A stretch of 64,000 nt of DNA, taken from Cephalopachus bancanus (Eukaryota > Chordata > Mammalia > Primates > Tarsiidae). The stretch lies in assembly GCA_027257055.1 (NCBI GenBank), contig JAPVLO010000182.1:310001-374000 (forward strand). The letters are read 5' to 3'. Shown here piece by piece: positions 1-12,094 of the stretch (positions are counted from its first letter, which is position 1; every line of letters starts with the position of its first letter). Made by a program: the position numbers and the translations under genes. The notes below the pieces were generated by a model. It searched no databases. It was not told where the DNA came from and saw only the letters and a list, made by a program, of their open reading frames with translations.

Positions 1-1074
1 CCACCGAAAAATTCTGTCCTCAGCCCTTGTGAATGATGCTTCCTTTGAGGATGTCTGCTTTGTTAACCTGTAGCCCATAACCACATATCTGGTGTCAGGA
101 ATTTCTCTCAGATGTGTTAGTGTGAAGAGATATAAGGGTTATTCATTTCAAGCAACACTGCTTTTGGGGCATCTGGCCTGCTGCAGCAAATGGAATACAG
201 CTGGAAGAATGAGGGAGGAATGCAGGGCCTCTTGAGCAGAACAGAGCAGTCTGCAGAAGGAGCCCAGGATGGCTTCCCTTATGAAGACACTTGATGTCAC
301 TGCCCTTGATAGGAAGAAGGAAGTGGTGTCAGGTCTGAAAAAATGTGCTCATGGACTTGGGGTGGGACAGACTGTGCAATGTTCACTGGTAGTGGTGGAA
401 GGTTTGCTGCAGATCTTTCTCTCTCCCCCTCTCCTTTTTGAGAGGGATCTGAGCTGTGTGACAGAAAATACACGGTGGTCTTAAAAAGGAGAGAAAAGGC
501 AAGAAAGGGGGATGGTGAGAGCCATGGCTTAGAGTAAGGAGGGCAAGGGAATTCTTGTGTTAATTTATTTATGTACGTAAACGTGTAAGTTTCTGTATAA
601 GTCTCTGGTGGGATTCCTAGTTCTGGGCTTGAAGATCTGTTGTCTTTGTACCTCTCCTGTCTTATTGGTGTATTGAGAGAGGATTGTGGTGTGTGGTCGC
701 ACTTAATTTGTGGGTTTCCCTTGGCATCATGTGGTATCAAGTGCAGGGCATTCAACTCTTCCGGATCTGTGGGAATCCTTGACCAAGTAGGAGACAGGTT
801 CTGCCCCCAAGGAGCGGACATCATCTTGGAGACAAGATTAGGACACAGTTAGGACTATGAAATCGTCACTTATTTATCTACACTCTCTGAAAGCAGTTTT
901 CTACAGTCAAGGTGATGGTGACTAAGAGATTTGGGAGAATGAATTTCAGATCCTGATGCCACCGGGACAGGGCGATCCCCAAGCTCACCTTTGCTGGCTT
1001 GTCTGCTGTTGTAAGCTGCCCCTTTTCTTTTTCTCTGTTGTAATTTAGAAGTATCAAAACTGGACCTGGGAAGA

Positions 1075-1330
1075 AGACAAAGACCCCTTTGTCTGGTGGG
1101 GGTATAAATATAAATCTGGCACATGTGGTGGTGTCTGCTATGTTTGTTAGCGGGTTTGTGGCGAGCGAGAGCGCGCGAGCGAGCGAGCACACGTGCGAAC
1201 TAGCCCAAGCGAGCTGTGTTCGTCTTGTGTGCTAAGCCTGATACAGGACAGGTTAAGGTGGAAATGTCTTCTCTGGAAGATCCACTTGTCAGTGGCAGTA
1301 GCTGAAGGAACTTCTCGTCACAGCCAGGTA
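1075..1330 (+). promoter_or_regulatory. Promoter-like cluster: paired SOX motif, TATA box, CpG patch, donor
   Basis: Four elements occur in order. At 1075-1094 agacaaag and ctttgtct form a perfect inverted repeat with a 4-base spacer, the layout known for dimeric SOX-E (SOX9/SOX10) sites. At 1103-1110 is TATAAATA. At 1160-1200 is a patch with about a dozen CpGs (gagc/gcgc repeats) ending in an E-box, CACGTG (1190-1195). At 1325-1329 a donor-like CAG/GTAATG follows. Together they resemble a TATA promoter with a short first exon. It could equally be a decayed LTR or chance. No transcript evidence is available. Confidence 0.35.
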
Positions 1331-2829
1331 ATGACTGCAATGTGGTGTGGGCACACCCAGAGTTGCTGCCTCAGGTGGCACTGATTAATCACACTAGCAT
1401 CTCTCTCACCCTTTTGTACTTGTCTTGGCAAAACCTTGTTCTACAAGCTCTCCAAAAGTTTGGGCTTTACTAGATATGATTGAACAAGCTCTTGTAGGGC
1501 CATTTTATTGCCCCTTGTCCCTCTTGGACTTCTGGTCAGCTACCTTGGTACAGCCGTGGTACCCTCAGTCTTCTGGTCAGGCAGTGAGGGACCTGGGTTT
1601 CTCCTCCCTTTGGACTGAAGCACTTTCCCTGGAGGCCTGCTGAGGGCAGTTTCTGGTCTCCAAGTCAGTTCCTTCTGCAGGGTGTTGGCAGTTCAGCAGT
1701 AGCTCTGGGTTCTTTGACTACGTGGGCCAAGCATCATGCCAAGATGAACTCATCACTGCAGAGCTACAGTGCTGCAGAACCTGTTTCTGGGTGAAGAGTA
1801 GCTCTCTCACCCTTATGTATGTTTATTCATATGAGGAGAGTGTGTGTGTTTTGTGCAGTAAGGAAAGCATAATATTTTGATTGGAGTCAGATATCATATC
1901 CCTAATAACGCTGTTTTTTAACAAATAGCATTCCTTTACAATACAATTTTGCTAGCTGAACAAGGTGTTGTACAAGAAGCTGTGGTTACATTCTAAAGTA
2001 AACTGCCTAAGTTGTTGTTTACTTTTCATCTCTTTTTATTCTCATCTTGTGTGTGTGTGTGTGTGTGTGTGTGTGAAGATTCTGGACGATTTTTAAGCCT
2101 TAAATATTTTCAGTAGTTTGTTTTAGCTGGTGCCCAGCAGGGAGAGGTTGCTCTGTTGGTGTACTTTACCAACATTCACATAAAAATTATTGAATTCTGT
2201 CTACTCACTAATCTTTTCTGTTGGGTTTCTAAATATGAATTGTTACAAAACTAGGCAGCGCTAATGTGTTAACTTATCTAAATGGCAATGTGGTCAGTTG
2301 CAAAGACACTTTTGTTTCATTTGCTGCTTTTGCATGCTTTTGCTCAGAAAGTGTTCAGATTCATTGACGTTTGAGGACATGTATATTTTGATTGTTTTTG
2401 TTGTTTTTCTTTGCTGTGAACATGGCTTTAGTTATTTTCTAGATCTTCTTTAATTGGAAACATTAAGGACATTTATTTTATTACAATATGTAAAGCACTT
2501 TCTAATGTTTATGAGGATTTTTAGGAAAAAGACCATATTTTGTGAATCATATAAGTCTTTGATATTATGTTGGTATTTAAAGTAAGTAACAATATATGGT
2601 AGCTCCTGTGGCATATACTTTTTAAAGTATTTAAGGAAAATGTAACTAAAAACAAACATTGTAGCAGTTTAAGGTAGGTTTACATAGCAACAGAATTATT
2701 CCTTATGTTTACACATAATTAACTCATTTATACTTCGTTGATTTTTTTCTGGTACCTTTCTACAAGATTTTTTTTTAATTTAAAAAGTAATTATATTTTT
2801 AAAAGTAGTTAAAAACATTTAAAAAATCT
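1331..2829. other. Unclassified intron sequence
   Basis: Apart from the TG run at 2048-2075, no gene or repeat recognised. The first 1070 bases of the window are likewise unclassified; short open frames there have no family resemblance. Confidence 0.6.
2048..2075. repeat. TG microsatellite
   Basis: Pure GT/TG run of about 14 units. Confidence 0.97.
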
Positions 2830-3200
2830 AGAAATGTCTACAATCAATCCACTGTTAATATTTGGCTATGCATCTTGGCCATTTTTTTAACCCATAGATT
2901 TGAAAAAGTTGTTGATTCATTATACACACACACACACACACAATTTTTGTTCTGTTTTTCTTTCATGATTATAAATATTCTTTAATAAATTTTTTAAATG
3001 ATTAAATAATATTCTAATTAATAGGTCTACTATGTTTTGACCACTTTCCTTTACACATTTGGTTGGCTCCAGCTCTTTTTTTCCTCCTCTCTGTAAATGA
3101 CATTGATTATTGTCACACAGAAAGAAATTTTCCTTTTTAGAATTTTTTTCAGTAAGCTAGATTTCTAGAAGAGAAATTACTACATCAAAGAGAGTGGTAT
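2830..3200 (-). mobile_element. Ancient L1 (L1ME-like) 3' fragment
   Basis: The wording (ccactgttaatatttggctatg, then a stepwise T/A-rich tract and ctagaagagaaattactacatcaaagag) matches old L1 3' ends read in reverse. It contains a CA microsatellite at 2923-2942. Heavily decayed. Confidence 0.5.
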
Positions 3201-3229
3201 TTAAAACCCAGGAAACTGGATTTTTTAAA

Positions 3230-4130
3230 AACAGGAAAACATAAGAGAAAATCAAGATCTTCAGTAATCCATCACCTCTAACCAAAACCCATGGTTAACA
3301 TTTTGATGCATTCCAAACAGTTTTTTTCTATTACTATAATGGGGATTTTAATGTATATACAGTTTTTATCATCTGTATTTGCACCACTAAAACATTAACA
3401 TTTTCATATATATATATACACATATATAAGTATTCTTTAAGATATTAAAGTAGCTGCATACTGCTCTGTCTTAAGGATCTACTATACTTCATCTAAACTG
3501 AAATCTGTTTTTAGTAACTATCTAATTTTCATAATTATAAATAATGTTATGATCCTAAATCTTGGTAGGAATATTTATTTCCTAACATTAATTCCCAGAA
3601 GTCAAATTATTGTATCAAAGAGTATGGACCTCTCTGTGGCTTTTGATTCCCACTGTCAAATTCCTTTTCATGTGGTTGACCAAGTTATACTTTCATTAGC
3701 AGAATATGAGACTGTCAATGTTTCCAATATGAGATTTTATTTTTAAAATCTTTGCTGTAAGTGGTAAATGCTGCTTTATCTTAATTTGCCTCTCTGATTG
3801 CAGTGATATTGAATTTTTTTCAAATTGTCAGTGGTCATTTGTGTTGTCTTTTCTTTCTACTTATTTGTTTTGGTAAACTGTGTGTTTTGCTCACTTAATT
3901 TTTTGGTTACTGATCTGAAATAGCTTTCTAAATGTTAAGGATTTAGTAGTCCTTTGTCTCAAATATGTCACAATACTTAGACAATAATTAGTGGAATATA
4001 ACATCAAATTGCTTCCAACATTGATATAACAATTGTTCATTTGATAGGTTTTTTAATCCTTTGATTTCTAATGAACTTGGTCAATTTTTAATGTATTTAT
4101 TAACTAGTATTTTCTGTAGTTACTTTAAAG
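3230..4130 (-). mobile_element. Ancient L1 (L1ME-like) fragment
   Basis: Reverse-strand L1M signature phrases occur in order: ggttaacattttgatgcatt, attcccagaagtcaaattat, then tttgcctctctgattgcagtg. Heavily decayed, with no open frame. Confidence 0.6.
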
Positions 4131-5404
4131 TCCTAATCTGACTATCATAAATCAGCATGCTGTCAGTTGCATGTGCCCAGGAAATGTGCATTTACTCTAA
4201 TAGTTAATAAAAGCAGATGTGGGAGGATAACAGTATATAGTATATTCTGGAGCCGAATACGTGATTTGGGGTGGGTGAGGAGTAATTTGCTGCTGTCTTG
4301 TCTTCTTGGATAGCCACGGTTTTTGAAGCATTTAATGCCCCTGAGAGGCAGGACTGATGCTGTGTCCCCCATGCACTGCTAATTCTGACACTTCGACCCA
4401 ATTGATAAGTCTGTACAGTGGTCTAGCCAGTCAGCTTGGTCAGATGACAAGGTTGCTGAGATTCCCTCCCCGTTCCTCCACCAGATCGATTGGTTGTAGG
4501 ACAGAACTGACTGAAGCAACCTGTTGTTTTGGCACCCCGCGGACACCGCCTGTTTCTTCCATTCCTCCCTCCAGCCTCCCCCTGCCCTAGTGCAGTACTG
4601 TGTGCACAGTAGGTAGGAGATCAGTGCTGTTGCTGAAGAATGTTGCAATAAAGAATAGATTGCTTTTTTTCCAAGCTTGTGCGTTTTTAAGGCACCCCAC
4701 TGCTCTAACATTCATTGCATCAGCTGAACTGCTTTATGCTGAAGCCCTGCAGGTCTCCAGTGTTTGGTTCAGAGTAATTTCAGGCAATATGAATGCTTTC
4801 TTAAGTATCATTGGAATTTACTGGGCTGGTTGTTTGCCAGCTATTACCATATTTAGCATGAGGAGACCTGGGGAATGAGGACATTTCTGACCAACCAAAG
4901 AAGGAAACCTCTCTAAAGGATTGCAACTTTTTTTTTTCCTTCCCTAATGGGGTGGTTCAGAGAATGCCAGTTAGACTGAGATTCAAGGTTGTGTCCACTG
5001 GTCTTTGTTTCTATGTCCCCTCCACAACATTAATTTGTAAATGGGAAAAGAGATTTGATAGTGAAATTTTTTCTCACCTTGAAGTCTAGTACTGTTTCTA
5101 GGAAGAAGTAAGAGAAATGTTATGCCCAGATTGTTCACTCAGAGGCTTAACCAGCAGGTGAAGCTGCTGATTAAAAACATAGGTTGGTGAGTATTATTCT
5201 CATCTTTTTCCTTTAAAGCTTATTAGAAGTGATCTGCTTTGTCCTGGTCTGTGTTTATCTTGGCCCCATCCTTGGCTCTACCCTACTCTTGGAACCATCA
5301 GCATTCCTTCTATGGCTTAACATTTCTCTACCTCAGTTTTTCATCTTTAAGATGAAGATAGTATTTGGAAGGACCCGTAAAAATAATTAACATAAAACTA
5401 CTTT
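4131..5404. other. Unclassified intron sequence
   Basis: Single-copy texture. A pyrimidine-rich patch with CCGCGG lies at about 4535-4600. Opposing short open frames at 4160-4880 show no protein-family features. Confidence 0.55.
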
Positions 5405-6030
5405 TATAGAATCAAACAACTCTCAGCATTTATACTGCAATTTATAATCTGCAGAATACTCTTACACAAGTGCCTCCTTTAATCCTCACAAAACTTCTGT
5501 GAAAACTGTGCCTCAGGAGTGCTAGGAGGGCTTGTAGACTTTTGTTTGTCCCTAGGTAATAAGTGACTGAGCTGGGATTTAAACTTCTCATTTGACTTTT
5601 TAAACATCAGCCTTTTTTCTTAAAAAAAAACAAAACAAAACTGAGTTTTTGCTATGCGTCTGCCATTCTGATAGGGGTTTTACAAATATTGCCTCCTTTA
5701 ATTCACGTGGCCATCCTTTGGAGTAGACAAAGCATTTATCTGTTTTGCAGATGAGGAATTTGGAGCTTGAGTTCATGGCTTTGGATGTTGGAGCAAGTCT
5801 TATATATGGTTCATGAGGGATATAGCCAGGATTCACCTCCTGTCTGACTCCAGGGCCTCTGCAGTCAATCACGGTGCTTTGTGTACATTCATATAGTTAC
5901 ACTTCCAACGATCCTATAAGGTGGGGGGGTAGGTAAATAGGGAAACTGAGGCTTGACACATGCTCAGGATAATGCAGTTGGTAAATGACTTAGTTAAGAT
6001 TCAGAATTAGATCTGTCTCCATAGTCCTCA
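5405..6030 (-). repeat. Three MIR SINE fragments in a row
   Basis: Three successive minus-strand MIR signatures occur at about 5405-5585, 5650-5875 and 5890-6030. Each shows the core wording of cctttaatcctcac or gcagatgaggaa, then a gaaactgaggcttg-like stretch and a locus-specific end (gggattt, ccaggattca). Confidence 0.65.
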
Positions 6031-6404
6031 CTCATTCTCTGTACTGCAAATACTTGCTTTTATTATATGTATAACTAAAAATTAATTCAAAAACTACCTT
6101 CTCTCAAGGGCCAACCTGGTAGGAATCTTTTGAATATTCTGAATAAGTAAGTAATGGGTGGACATTAGTTGACTGACACATTGATGGCCCTTGCTTTCTC
6201 TCAGTTGATTTGTATTACCAGGACAAGCAAACAGAATTTGGAGGGAGAGAAGGGGAGTTCCCGTCAAAGAAGAGTTTTTAAGCCTGCACGGGCCACAGTG
6301 AGGAGGTCTCCAGATGGCTGCTCTCAGGAGCAATCGCCCTACTCCTGTGGCTTTTCTTTGAAAGGGAGATGTCAGTTTTTGAGTGGTAGAAAGTTGGGGA
6401 TACT

Positions 6405-6600
6405 TACAAGTCTGGCTCTAGACTTACTTGCTGTGTCCTTGGCAAGTTTCTTAAGCGCCTGTGTCTCAATTTTATTATTTTAGAAACAGGGATAGTAGCA
6501 GTATGCAATTGTTGGAGTTGTTATGAAGATTAAATGTGCTAATGTTAGATTCATAGGAGACAGTGCCACCACATAGGAGGAGTGCAGTAAATAGTAGTTA
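6405..6600 (+). repeat. MIR SINE
   Basis: Plus-strand MIR wording: tggctctagacttacttgct, gtgtccttggcaagtttctt, then ttgttatgaagattaaatgtgc. Confidence 0.7.
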
Positions 6601-6830
6601 TTGTTGATGGTGATATGATTTTATGTTGCAACATGGCCTGGGTTTTTGTCGCATTCACTTTTCTTTAATCAAAAGTGGATTAGGGACCTTGATGGGGATG
6701 TAGTAGCATCACCTTTTCAACAGTGTGGATTGTTCACTGGTTTCTTGTGACCTAATTCATATTTAAGGGTTTCATATTTGAGTCTGTTCCTTTACTGAGG
6801 TATAATTCCAATTATGAGAAACTTTGTCTG

Positions 6831-7176
6831 CAGGCATAACTCATTTTATTGTGCTTCACAGATACTGTGTTGTTCACAAATTGAAGGTTTGTGGCAACCT
6901 TGTGTCAAGCAATATATTGGTGCCAATTTTCCAATAGCATGTGCTCACTTTATATCTCTGTGCCACCATTTTTTAGCAGTACAGTATTTTTAAATTCAAA
7001 TGTGCATTTTTTAAGATAATGCTATTTATTACACACTTAATTGTTTATAGCATACTATAAACGTAACTTTTATGTGCACCGTGAGGCTGAAATATTTGCG
7101 TGACTTCCTTTATTGCAATACTTACTTTATTGTGATGGTCTGGATGGGAACCCACAGCATATCCTGGGTATGCCTG
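6831..7176. mobile_element. Tigger-like (pogo/Tc1-mariner) non-autonomous DNA transposon
   Basis: A 346-bp element bounded by inverted ends: caggcataactca on the left and cctgggtatgcctg on the right. The interior phrases (acaaattgaaggtttgtggcaacc, agcatgtgctcact) match the mammalian Tigger-type family I recognise. There is no transposase frame. Family name is from memory. Confidence 0.65.
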
Positions 7177-7464
7177 TATTCTACAGATCGCATTGATAGT
7201 TCTCATTGTTGATTAAGCAGACATCTGTGGTTGGGTGTGATGTTTAGTACGGATATTGTGATTTTCTGAGGTCTGGGTTTGAGAACAATATGGGATCCAG
7301 CACTCTTGTTCCCTCATTTCTGTGAAATGACCAATATCATCATGTGCTACCCAGTGTCATCATATGGGAATACTAATCTGGAGCCCAAATACTTTGTTTT
7401 AATTAGGCTTTAATCAGTTAATGAACTATCTGTTAGACATTTTGAAATAGTAAAAATACCACAT

Positions 7465-7670
7465 TGTTTCTTACTACAACCTCAGGAGCTCCTGGAGATT
7501 TTGGGATCTCAGGCTGGGAACTACCCATCTAGTCTATCCTTTTTTTAGAGACGAGGGAAACAAAGCCTAAAGAAGCAAAGTGACTGGTCAGAGTGCCTAG
7601 AGCTAGGTCAGGGCTGGGGTCAGAATCCAAGCTCTTGGTTTTCGGTGAAGTGAGTTTTCCACTACACTCA
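7465..7670 (-). repeat. MIR SINE (decayed)
   Basis: Contains gagacgagggaaacaaagcc and aagtgactggtcagagtg, the reverse-strand MIR core, followed by tcagaatccaa. Confidence 0.5.
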
Positions 7671-8449
7671 CTACTCAAATCATGTATCAATATGCGGCTC
7701 CTCTGGCTTTTGAGGTTTGAAAAGGGTGGAGGTCCAGCCAACAACGGGTAGGAAGGGTGTGGGAGAAGAGGGCTGTGGCCATATTTGAAATCTCATCAAT
7801 AACAGTGAATGCATTTGCCTATCTCTTTGGGCCCTGCCTGTCTCTTTGAACTTCTTGGTAGCAAAGACAACCTAGCAGGTCTGGTGTCTTTAGCGAATCA
7901 GAATTGAATTAGCCAGGACTGGTGAAGTTACTTTCTCAGAAAAGGGCTTCGTATTTGCTTCCCATGACAGTGCTTATTCTCAAGTTTTGGCAGCGTTGAA
8001 CAAATAGTTATCAGGTTTTTTGTTTTTATTTTAAGACAAAATTCCAAAGTTTTTAGTGTAGATTTATTAAACTGTCTTCTACCTACCACTCCCTTCTGCT
8101 CCCCCTGTAATTATTTCCAAGATTTTGTTTTTCCATTGTGAAAGGTTTTCTTTTACAGTTATTATGTGTAAGCACACAGTTTATGGACAATATAAGTAGT
8201 ACATATGTTAATGAAAATACCCTTAAAATATTTTCCAATAATTTAAGTCTTTTCCAAAAAAGCAGCCGAAGAAAAAAGAAATATACACTAAAGTAGCAGA
8301 ATTTAGATGTAATTAATATAGATAAGTGGGCCTGTCACTTTGGAGGAACTAGGAGTATTTTCATGGATACTGATTAAGGCTTGCCTGTTTGTTATAGAAT
8401 GAACAAAACAGACAAAAATCTCTGTTTTCATGGAGCTTATATGGGTAAC

Positions 8450-8965
8450 AATAGCTTCTACATACTGAAGTTTTATTATGTGACAGATGCTTGAGAAGAA
8501 AGTACAGTACCTGTTTCCTTTAGTCTTTAAAATAGATGTTATGGCCAGGCTCGGTGGCTCAGCCTATAATCCTATCATTTTGGGAGGCCGAGGTGGGTGG
8601 ATTGCCTGAGCTTGTGGGTTCGAGACCAGCCTGGGCAACTTGGTGAGAGCTCATCTCTACAATAAATAAAAAATTAGCCAGGTGTGGTAGTGCACTCCTC
8701 TAGTTCTGGCTACTTGGAAGGCTGAGGCGGAAGAATCGCTGGAGCCCAGCAGGTCTATGCTGGGGTGGCCGTGAATGTGCCACTCACTCCAGCCTAGGTG
8801 ATGGAGTGAGACTCCAACTCAAAAAATAAAGAAATAAAATAAGTGTTATGATTCCTATTTACAGAAAGGTTAAGAAATGGTTGCTGAGGTCACTCAACTA
8901 GTCAGTGATTTGGAGCAGCTGGAAGCCCTCTCGCCTGACTCCAAAGCCAAGACATGATAGATAAT
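8450..8965 (-). repeat. MIR or L2-type remnant split by an Alu
   Basis: The left part (tactgaagttttattatgtg) and right part (attcctatttacagaaaggt, gctgaggtcactcaactag) read as one minus-strand MIR if the Alu at 8544-8835 is removed. Confidence 0.55.
8544..8835 (+). mobile_element. Alu dimer, lineage type, subfamily with CAACTTGG
   Basis: Starts ggccaggctcggtggctcagc and ends in an A-rich tail. Target-site duplication aaaatagatgttatg / aaaataagtgttatg (one transposition-like change) flanks it. The left arm has gggttcgagaccagc. Mutated, so probably an older member. Confidence 0.9.
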
Positions 8966-9979
8966 GCCATTGTTTATTTGGTAGAATCCTGTAGTTGCAC
9001 AGGTAGCCTGATTTTGTATTTAATAATATTTTGTGTACTAAACTGACTTACATTTTACTCTTCTTAACAGTATCTTAACTCTGAATGAACATTTACATAA
9101 GCTGAGAATGATTTAAACTGTAAAATTCCATTTTGAGGAGTTGTAGTTCTTTTAAATCTTTTTATAACTGAGAAGAATGGATTTATATTTGTTGTAATCC
9201 AAAGAAAGTTGTTTAGCATTCTTTTCCTGTTACTTCTTGACCCCAAAAGAAATTCTTTAGTAGATTAAGACCAGGAATTAATGTGTAGTATTGTTTTTAA
9301 GTAAAAAATAAATGTAGGAAGATTGAGAATGGCAATCCAGAGTCATCTTTGTTCTCAGAAATGTTTTATGCCAGCCTTTTTTAGTTATTAATAGTTTTTT
9401 CTTGATTATGCAGTTGTATTCTTGTACTGTTCTGAAAGCAATGTCAGAGACCATGTAAAATGATTGGAATGCCTCAGCATCTGAACAATGAGCATAGTCG
9501 ATTATTTGAAATACCCAGCACTAACCTATCTTGGCCTATGAACTTTGGAATTAACTGTGTGTAGCATTTCTATGCTTATCATTACAGAAGTAGTATGAGG
9601 ACAGTCTTACTTTTTCTTTTCTGTGAATTTTTTCTCAATATCGACTTTGTTACTGGAAACTGGCAGTAATCTCTACTAACAGGTAAGAGAAGTAGGTTTG
9701 ACCTCAGCACATGATCCCGTATTATTCCTTCTGTCTTAAAATGTGGCCCTCTACCTGCGTACTCCGACCAGTGGGCCCTTTTAGACATTCTGGACTTCCT
9801 CCGTAGTTTTAGTTGTGTTAGCTGACAGCTAAATGGTGAAGGAGAGACTGCCTGGGCATATTAAGGACGATAAAAGAGGTATGTGGCATTAAACATTGTT
9901 TATTTTTAATTATCTCTCAGAATGACTTTTAGATACCCTTTACTACTACTACATTTTGGTTTGTACTTAAGCGTATCTG

Positions 9980-10185
9980 GTGGGTTTTGGAATTAGATAG
10001 ACCTGGCTCTGATTTGTACTAGCTAAGGATACTAGATAAGCCATTTAACTTCTGTAAGTCGTATTACCTTATTTATATCATGGGAATAATACTAATATCT
10101 AACTTGCAGGATTGTCTGTAAAGATTGAAAGCAAGATATTTAATTGTGCCTGCATGGTTCTGGCCACAAAATAGGCACCCAAGTG
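9980..10185 (+). repeat. MIR SINE
   Basis: Plus-strand MIR wording: tagatagacctggctctgat, ataagccatttaacttctgt, then aataatactaatatctaac. Confidence 0.65.
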
Positions 10186-11014
10186 TGGGGATCTCCAAGC
10201 TTTGAACTTTATCAGTCTCGTGATAATTCCTCCTTTGGAAGATAGATAGTCTGGGGATATTTGTCTCTGGACCTCCATGTTTCAATTTCCTTTAATTACT
10301 CTCTTTAAGCCGTGCTCCATTGCCAAGGCAAGTTTGTGGATCACCTAAAAAACAGACTAAAAGCACTATTGTTTAGTAATTTCAGGTTTGTAGATTAACT
10401 CAGCATGAATTAAAGATTTTCTAACTCGTGTGTGTTCATAGTTTGCAGCGTCTTGCACTTCTCATCTCAGAAGCAACTGATTAATAGAAAACAAATTATT
10501 TAGGACATCAAATCAAAGTTGAAGAACTCTTTCTGTAAGGAGGAATCTATTTGGTTGGATTGTTTTTTTCCATCTTTCACTCCTAAGTCTTCATGGAAAT
10601 TAGGTTTGAAATGTTAGAAGCAGTTGGTTTTCAGCATTGAGAAAGCTTATCTAATCAGGCATGTGAAGTGGCCTATGTCGGATTTCTGTGCCAGAGAAGG
10701 CAAGGGGAGCTTGAGGAGATTATTGCAGTTGCTTGTAATTCCTGAGCATGGTTGAGACTCTGGGAGAGCAGTATGGAAGTTGTTTTTATAAAAAGTTGTT
10801 AAAGTTAGGTATACTAGCCTGACATACTTCCCACCCCTATTTGAGTTAAAGGAATAGGTCTCATAATACTACAGGTGTTTAGGACCTAATTTGAATCACA
10901 TGGTTATTTATCATTTCTGAGTTAGGTGGTGAGGATTATCTGTTTCACAGAATTTTGAACTGGGAATTGTACTATTATAAAATGATATTTTATAATAAAC
11001 AGTGCTTTCCAGGT

Positions 11015-11185
11015 TATAATCACCTTAGTAGACATGATCTTACTTGAGCCACAAATGAACTCTGCTAAGGATAATGAGCTGGTTGTATTATTTTAGTTTT
11101 ACAGGTGAGCATTATCCATCTCAAGTAGCTTACGGGAATTTCTGTGGCTCTCATGGCAAAGCCAGAGGTAGAACCTAGGTGCTGA
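11015..11185 (-). repeat. MIR SINE (decayed)
   Basis: Contains catgatcttacttgagcc, a stretch ending ttttacaggtgagcat, and gccagaggtagaacctagg, a reverse-strand MIR pattern. Confidence 0.45.
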
Positions 11186-11771
11186 TTTCAAGAGCAGTTC
11201 TTATTTCCTTATACCACATTGCTTCCTTCATAATGTCCCTAAATATGAATTCTGTGCCACATGATATGAAAGAATTCTCTCCCTTACCCCTCGGTTTGCT
11301 GCGTCAATGACAGCATGATAGTAATGAAGCAGAATTTAAGGATTCTTTCCTCAGAAGGTCAGCTAACTTTTCTTAAAGCGATTCTGCGCCTGTGTCGTTA
11401 ATCAGTTGTCTCTGTTAACAGAGTGTTGATCCAACGTGAAATAGGAAGGAAAATGCGGCTGACTCAGCTTGACCCATCCTAGCTTTCATGTGTCCTGTCA
11501 GTGAGTCCATAATGTCATTGCTCCTATACAGATGTTTTGTATTCTCTGATGTCCATTTCTTAGTATTTTTCCTCAACCATTTTAATGTCTCAAGCCTTAG
11601 TTCTTCCTGAGTGGCATGAAGTGAGTTTGCTGTTCTTAAAGCTTCACTAAGGTTTTTCAGGATCATACAGCAGGAACTATTCCTTAATGTAATATTGTTT
11701 ACTGATTCTTGGCATTTCTCACCTTAATCATTATAACTTTAAATTTAGACAGCATACAAATTGCGTATGCA

Positions 11772-12080
11772 AGCCGGGCTCAGTGGCTCAGCCTGCAATC
11801 CCGCGTCTTTGGGGGGCTAAGGTGAGTGGATTGCCTGAGTCCGCGGGTTCGAGACCCGCCTGGGCAACTTGGTGAGACCTCATCTTTACAATAAATAAAA
11901 AATTAGCTGGGCGTGGTAGCACACGCCTGTAGTTCCAGCAACTTGGAAGGCTGAGGCGGAAGGATCGCCGGAGCCCAGCAGGTCGAGGCTGCGGTGGCTG
12001 GGAGCGGCCACTGCACTCCAGTCTGGGCGACAGGATGAGATCCCAACTCAAAAAACAAACAAACAAACAAACAAAAAACC
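11772..12080 (+). mobile_element. Alu dimer, lineage type
   Basis: Perfect 14-bp target-site duplication aaattgcgtatgca at 11758-11771 and 12081-12094. The left arm has the GGTTCGAGACCCGC box and the right arm ggagcggccactgcactcc. The tail is a (CAAA) repeat. A clear insertion of the lineage-specific type. Confidence 0.95.
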
Positions 12081-12094
12081 AAATTGCGTATGCA

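Noticed and set aside
870..1192. Two overlapping minus-strand open frames of about 105 codons
   Set aside because: They overlap in different frames, have no family features and arise over a CpG-rich patch with few stops.
11843..11858. tRNA-like B box as part of a tRNA gene
   Set aside because: It lies inside an Alu with exact target duplications; no cloverleaf can be formed around it.
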